Made by a program: the position numbers and the translations under genes
Notes under the pieces: model-generated
The model's input: only the letters and a program-made list of their open reading frames with translations
Database searches by the model: none
Told to the model about the DNA's origin: nothing
In this document: in pieces, positions 60,024 to 64,000 of the stretch
Position numbering within the stretch: position 1 is the stretch's first letter
How the letters are laid out: every line of letters begins with the position of its first letter
NCBI GenBank assembly: GCA_900539845.1
Contig: UQDP01000007.1
Span: 1-64,000, forward strand
Length of the DNA: 64,000 nucleotides
Origin: an uncultured Oscillospiraceae bacterium
Lineage (GTDB): Bacteria; Bacillota; Clostridia; Oscillospirales; Acutalibacteraceae
Direction of reading: 5' to 3'

Positions 60024-61493
60024 TTATGAAATGCTTTCAACAATAGTCCTGAAAATAGGACAGCAATCCGATGAACCGCTCGTGCCGTCCTCCGTCATAA
60101 CCACAATGGCATATTTCGGGTCATCATAAGGATAGATACCTGCAAACCATGTGTTCAGCACTTCTCTGCCGTCCTTATAAATACCACTCTGCGCCGTGGA
60201 GGTCTTTCCTGCCGAGGAATCATTATATTCGGCAGCAGAGCCGGTTCCGTTTGTTACTACATAACGCATATAGCTTCTCAATATTTTTGAAGTTTCTTCG
60301 GATATAACACGCTTTGATTCCTTCTGCCCAGTTTCTTTTACATCTTCATTTATATCGACTGTGCCTGCAACAAGCCTCGGTTCTCTGTAAACGCCGCCGT
60401 TTGACAGAGCACACAGCGCAGTGCAAAAATGCAGAGGCGTGGAAGTCAGAAGCCCCTGACCGAACCCGAGGAGCGCAAGCTGACCTTTGGACGATAAGTC
60501 ATTTTCGTCAGGCAGGTTGCCGTCGGACACGGAATCGTTTTCCATAAGCCGGGTTTCACCTCCGAATCCGAATGCACGTGCAGTTTTGAGCACCTTATCG
60601 GCACCGAGCTGAAGCGCAAGCTTAACAAAAAAACAGTTGCAGGAATTGGCAAGCGCCTCACGCATATGCTGCTGACCGTGCGCTTTCTCTTTTTGGCAGG
60701 AAAAAACAGTGTCACCCACCGTGATATTCCCTGTACAGTTATAGCTTATATCTATGCCGTTTTCGATCGCACAAGAGGAAACAACAAGCTTGAAAACCGA
60801 ACCGACAGTATACGGCATAACGGCACGGAGCATATTATCATCCGGCGCGCAATACAGAGCAAGAATATCGGCTGTGTTCACATCCATAACCACAACGGCG
60901 CCTTTTCTCATATATTTCGCCGCGTCTTCAACCGCCTGCTGTATTCTGGAATCCACAGTGAGCTGTACGCCGTACGGCACTTCAGTATTATATTCCTCCG
61001 CTGTTTCCCCTTCATCGCCCTCAAGAAGTCTGCCAACGGCATCTACACCGAAATTGATCTTTTGCTCATAAACGACCTCTCCGTACTCTTTCTGCACAAG
61101 TTTCAACAGCGGTGTCAGTGCGGTCTCCTTGGTTTCCATGATTTTTATATATTGGCAGTTTGCGTAACTGTCTATTTTGCGCACAACAGGATAACCCTGT
61201 GACAGTTCATCCACGATCTCTTCCGTCTCCCTTTGTGAAAACAGCTTATTCAGCTCAGAAAGGCAGTTCTGCGTGGGACGGATAACCGCAACAAGCGAAT
61301 TCTGATTATTGTTCATTCTTCGCATATTGCGGTCATAAATCGTCTGTTTGAGTGAAGTTACGGTCAGCGTATAGCTGTTGTAACCCGAAGACACCGTATA
61401 ATCTCCGCTCAGTGAGATGCATCCTATTCTGCCGATGGTGCAGACAAGCAAAAGCGCAACACTGAACATAACACACATCAAACGCTTAACCAA
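60024..61493 (-). CDS. Class B penicillin-binding protein with altered KTG (KTS) motif
   Basis: A 489-residue transpeptidase with a short N-terminal TM anchor (about 4-22), a dimerisation region (about 25-165) and a transpeptidase domain (about 170-489). The active site is S232-V-F-K (VGSVFK), then S284-C-N (NSCNCF). The third box is K430-T-S (AGKTSTAQ) instead of the near-universal K-T-G; the DNA codon is TCC. No PASTA domains are present. It resembles SpoVD/PBP2-type enzymes for elongation or sporulation. The TTG start is chosen because AGGGG in the hairpin is 8 bases upstream. It is downstream of mltG and the U32 gene. Confidence 0.86.
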   Translation of the reverse strand: MVKRLMCVMFSVALLLVCTIGRIGCISLSGDYTVSSGYNSYTLTVTSLKQTIYDRNMRRMNNNQNSLVAVIRPTQNCLSELNKLFSQRETEEIVDELSQGYPVVRKIDSYANCQYIKIMETKETALTPLLKLVQKEYGEVVYEQKINFGVDAVGRLLEGDEGETAEEYNTEVPYGVQLTVDSRIQQAVEDAAKYMRKGAVVVMDVNTADILALYCAPDDNMLRAVMPYTVGSVFKLVVSSCAIENGIDISYNCTGNITVGDTVFSCQKEKAHGQQHMREALANSCNCFFVKLALQLGADKVLKTARAFGFGGETRLMENDSVSDGNLPDENDLSSKGQLALLGFGQGLLTSTPLHFCTALCALSNGGVYREPRLVAGTVDINEDVKETGQKESKRVISEETSKILRSYMRYVVTNGTGSAAEYNDSSAGKTSTAQSGIYKDGREVLNTWFAGIYPYDDPKYAIVVMTEDGTSGSSDCCPIFRTIVESIS

Positions 61494-61527
61494 AAAAAAC
61501 ACCCCTGTGATATTATTCACAAGGGTG
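61491..61527 (-). terminator. Terminator-like hairpin whose 3' arm carries the PBP gene SD
   Basis: CACCCCTGTGA (61500-61510) pairs with TCACAAGGGTG (61517-61527) over 11 bp. On the minus strand the 3' arm contains AGGGG, and eight T follow (61499-61492); the PBP TTG (61493-61491) lies at the end of that T-run. It probably ends U32 transcripts and masks the PBP SD. Confidence 0.68.
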
Positions 61528-61533
61528 CCTGAT

Positions 61534-62757
61534 TTAATCACTTTTTCTGCGCAAAATCGCATCTGAGGAAACGGGTCTGTCCGTGTTAAACGAATAGACC
61601 GCAGTCGCTTTATTCGCAACGGAAGTTTTTTCGCCGTCCGTTTCACAATAAAGATCCGAAACCGTTATGTTATAAGGCTCTTTGAACGGTTCCAGTACCT
61701 CTAGCTGCTCGCCTTCATAAAATCTGTTGCGCTGGTCAACCGTGAGCCTGTTTGCGTCCATGCTTTTAAACAGAGCGCATACCTCCCACGAGCGTACATA
61801 TCCTCCGTATTCCGTTACCTGACCTTTCTGAATCGGACCGAAATAGAAGCCTGTTGTATACTCTCTGTGGCTCATTCTGTCCATTTCATCTACGATCCAC
61901 TTTGAAGGCACAAATTCGGCAGATGGATTTTCTAAATACTCATCTATGGCGGCGCGGTATGCATGCGTAACCGCGGCAGTATAGTATTCACTTTTTGCCC
62001 TGCCTTCAATCTTAAATGAATCAATGCCTGCCGATACAAGTTCGGGAATATGCTCTATCATGCAAAGATCTTTTGAATTAAAAATATAAGTGCCGTCTTT
62101 TTCTTCATTTACAGGGAAATATTCTCCCGGCCTTTTTTCCTCTACGAGACTGTATTTCCAGCGGCAGGGTTGGGCACAGTCTCCCCTGTTAGCGTCTCTG
62201 CCCGTCAGATAATCTGAAAGAATACATCTTCCGCTGAAGCTCATACACATGGCCCCGTGTACAAAGGCTTCTATTTCAAGCTCGGGAGGGCACTGATCAC
62301 GGATCATTTTGATCTCTTCAAGCGACAGCTCCCTTGCGGTTACAACGCGTGACGCTCCCATATCGTAAAAAGCTTTTGCCGATTCATAATTCACAATGCC
62401 GGCCTGCGTTGATATATGGATCTCAACATTCGGCGCATATTTTTTTGCGAGCGTAAGCACGCCCATATCCGCAATAATAAACGCGTCAACGCCGATTTCT
62501 CCGGCATATTTAAGAAATTCCGGCATCTGATCTATTTCATAACTGCGCGGCAAAGTGTTGCACGTAAGATAGAGCTTTTTATTATTTTCATGGACAAATC
62601 GAACCGCGTCTTTTAGCTGATCCGCGTCAAAATTAGAGGGATTGGAACGCATCCCGAATCTGCTTCCGCCCACATAAACAGCGTCCGCCCCAAATTTTAC
62701 GGCGAGTCTCAGTCGCTCAAAATCACCGGCGGGAGATAATAATTCAATACTACGCAT
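61534..62757 (-). CDS. U32 family peptidase / tRNA hydroxylation protein (TrhP/YrrO-like)
   Basis: A 407-residue TIM-barrel U32 protein. ELLSPAGDFERLRLAVKFGADAVY at the N-terminus, and the cysteine-rich motif SFSGRCILSDYLTGRDANRG followed by DCAQPCRW (near 172-200), are diagnostic. Members once called collagenases are now known in several bacteria to install the 5-hydroxyuridine at tRNA position 34 (TrhP). The ATG at 62757 is used; a GTG two codons earlier is possible. It is 12 bases downstream of mltG, usual for Clostridia. Confidence 0.92.
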   Translation of the reverse strand: MRSIELLSPAGDFERLRLAVKFGADAVYVGGSRFGMRSNPSNFDADQLKDAVRFVHENNKKLYLTCNTLPRSYEIDQMPEFLKYAGEIGVDAFIIADMGVLTLAKKYAPNVEIHISTQAGIVNYESAKAFYDMGASRVVTARELSLEEIKMIRDQCPPELEIEAFVHGAMCMSFSGRCILSDYLTGRDANRGDCAQPCRWKYSLVEEKRPGEYFPVNEEKDGTYIFNSKDLCMIEHIPELVSAGIDSFKIEGRAKSEYYTAAVTHAYRAAIDEYLENPSAEFVPSKWIVDEMDRMSHREYTTGFYFGPIQKGQVTEYGGYVRSWEVCALFKSMDANRLTVDQRNRFYEGEQLEVLEPFKEPYNITVSDLYCETDGEKTSVANKATAVYSFNTDRPVSSDAILRRKSD

Positions 62758-62769
62758 AAGCACACCCGC

Positions 62770-64000
62770 TTAATAACTCAGATAAGGAGCATGCTTCTGA
62801 ATCAGGGATCTGAATTCAGTATATGTTTCCGCAGTATAAAGATTTCCGTCATTGTCGTGGAAGAAGAAGTATGCGTCGGTTTCAGCCGGAGACAATACAG
62901 CATCTATAGCGGCAAGTCCCGGGTTGCAGATCGGTCCTTCGGGAAGCCCAACCACTGTGGAATCAGAATTTGTGTTGTAATACTGAAGATAATAGTCAGC
63001 AGTATGCGCGGATGTTGAAGAGAGCGCAGGCTCAACATCATTGTTGATATAGTCCGAAGTGGACTGACAGCCGAGTGACGGGAAATTGGTCGTATCGCTG
63101 AGCCTGTTTTCAATGACCGCTGCGATTGTTTTCATCTGATCCACGGATCCCGCTTCCGCCTGAACAATAGAAGCAATGGTAATCACTTCATCCATAGTAT
63201 AACCAAGCTCCTCGGCTTTACGCCTGTGATCCTCGGTAATGACTTTGTCAAGCTGACCTACAAAGGTTTCAATGACGCTTGACGCGCTTTGACCGATATA
63301 AAAATCATAAGTTTCAGGGAACAGATAACCCTCAAGCCTGTACGGCACGGTCTCTTTTGATTTCAGATCGGAAACAAGAGAATACGAAAAGTCAGTTGAT
63401 TCTATTACGGAGAGCAGGGAAGCTCTGTCGCACACCTCGTTTTCCACAAGAAGATCCACGATTTGCGGAACCGTGTAACCTTCAGGAATCGTAAGCCTGA
63501 CGGTCTCGGTGGTTTCTGCCTTTCCTTGCATATTTATGAGCATACCTTCGAGACCCATCTGACCGTTGAGATAATAAACTCCCGCCTTAAAAGGCCCGGT
63601 AACATCATAATCTCCAACCATTACAGACGCCAGCTTAACGTAAAGCTTACAGAAATTTTTACAGATTATAAGGTCATTATCGGCAAGAAGATCGATAGCG
63701 TCAGATGTAGACTCGATATCCTGGGTGTAATTGACTGTTACGGACGAACTCGACTTCGTCATACCGAAAACATCGTTTAAGCAAAAAATAGCATAGACCG
63801 AAATGATCATAGAAACGACTATAACGATTATAAAAAACAGATATGTTGACGCTACGCCGCCTTTTTTGCCTTTATTGCGTTTTTTACCTTTTTTTGACGC
63901 GGCTGATCTCGCCGGCTTTTTTTCCGTTTTGATTCCGGAATAATCCTGATTCGTAAAATACACGTCTTTTTTTTCATTTACGGCATCCGTATCTGAAAGA
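62770..64000 (-). CDS. mltG: Endolytic transglycosylase MltG (5' end beyond the window)
   Basis: At least 397 residues shown, with a basic Lys-rich cytoplasmic stretch, one TM helix (about 42-64 of the visible GTG-start version), a LysM-like region and the YceG core: LEGYLFPETYDF, ASIVQAEAG with the catalytic Glu, and LGCQSTSDYI. MltG cleaves nascent glycan strands. The reading frame stays open to base 64000 with no SD at the GTG (63963), so the N-terminus continues outside. It is the first visible gene of mltG-U32-PBP. Confidence 0.93.
   Translation of the reverse strand, partial: LSDTDAVNEKKDVYFTNQDYSGIKTEKKPARSAASKKGKKRNKGKKGGVASTYLFFIIVIVVSMIISVYAIFCLNDVFGMTKSSSSVTVNYTQDIESTSDAIDLLADNDLIICKNFCKLYVKLASVMVGDYDVTGPFKAGVYYLNGQMGLEGMLINMQGKAETTETVRLTIPEGYTVPQIVDLLVENEVCDRASLLSVIESTDFSYSLVSDLKSKETVPYRLEGYLFPETYDFYIGQSASSVIETFVGQLDKVITEDHRRKAEELGYTMDEVITIASIVQAEAGSVDQMKTIAAVIENRLSDTTNFPSLGCQSTSDYINNDVEPALSSTSAHTADYYLQYYNTNSDSTVVGLPEGPICNPGLAAIDAVLSPAETDAYFFFHDNDGNLYTAETYTEFRSLIQKHAPYLSY

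Noticed and set aside
1-64000. CRISPR arrays, insertion sequences, prophage genes
   Set aside because: No repeat-spacer pattern, transposase, terminal inverted repeats or phage structural genes were recognised.

Overview
The window is a chromosomal segment from a low-to-moderate GC Firmicute. It carries sporulation genes (spoIIR, cwlD, spoIVA, a sipL-like gene, spoVM, a spoIIM-like gene), a Cys T-box leader, strong SD-led starts including TTG and GTG, and intrinsic terminators with U-tracts. Gene order and protein style fit a spore-forming Clostridia member, probably Oscillospiraceae/Ruminococcaceae. I see no prophage, insertion sequence or CRISPR array, so the region reads as core chromosome with a few small accessory patches.

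Layout. 1-200: tRNA-Gly (cut by the window edge) and tRNA-Cys. 332-1168: a Lys/Ala-rich membrane protein with a duplicated cytoplasmic segment. 1.3-7.6 kb: UPF0210/ACT pair, PHP phosphoesterase, Lrp regulator with aminotransferase, ispE, spoIIR, a small helical protein. 7.7-11.8 kb: putP-type symporter, two tRNA-Leu genes flanking a NUDIX gene and a receiver-less Spo0A-like gene, and a hydroxyacid dehydrogenase. 11.9-14 kb: cwlD-radA. 14.07-15.2 kb: a small accessory patch with an RHH regulator under its own putative tandem operator, a 76-residue protein and a structured non-coding leader, followed by a Xer recombinase. 16.2-20 kb (minus): queA-tgt-yajC-TIGR04086-spoIIM. 20.1-23.4 kb: asd-dapA-dapB and an mscL with an added zinc ribbon. 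23.5-29.6 kb (minus): recA-recX-rimO-pgsA, then a T-box-controlled cysE-cysS pair. 29.7-36.8 kb: rpmB, a short APH-like protein, then plsY/der, rpmF/yceD, a P-loop protein, pgi and a D,D-carboxypeptidase on the minus strand. 37-40 kb: mtaB, a glycoside-hydrolase-like lipoprotein and two small genes.

40.1-56.4 kb (minus) is the conserved Firmicute block yicC-remA-gmk-rpoZ-priA-def-fmt-(Zn peptidase)-rsmB-rlmN-stp-prkC-rsgA-thiN-(47-residue membrane protein)-spoVM, followed by sipL-like and spoIVA. It links translation initiation and RNA modification, PASTA kinase signalling and spore-coat basement assembly. coaBC and rpe, present in the Bacillus version, are absent. 56.5-64 kb: a cytoplasmic GH20 hexosaminidase, a WYL regulator, a class B PBP with an altered KTG box, a U32-family protein and mltG (running off the window).

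The most interesting points are: three places where an intrinsic-terminator-like hairpin contains the SD of the next gene and the start codon sits in or next to the U-tract (spoIIR, TIGR04086 gene, PBP gene); two tiny genes next to each other (spoVM and a 47-residue membrane protein) in the coat-morphogenesis neighbourhood with a sigma-E-like promoter before sipL; the RHH operon with repeats flanking its -10 box; the long structured leader before the Xer gene; and the Spo0A DNA-binding domain without a receiver.
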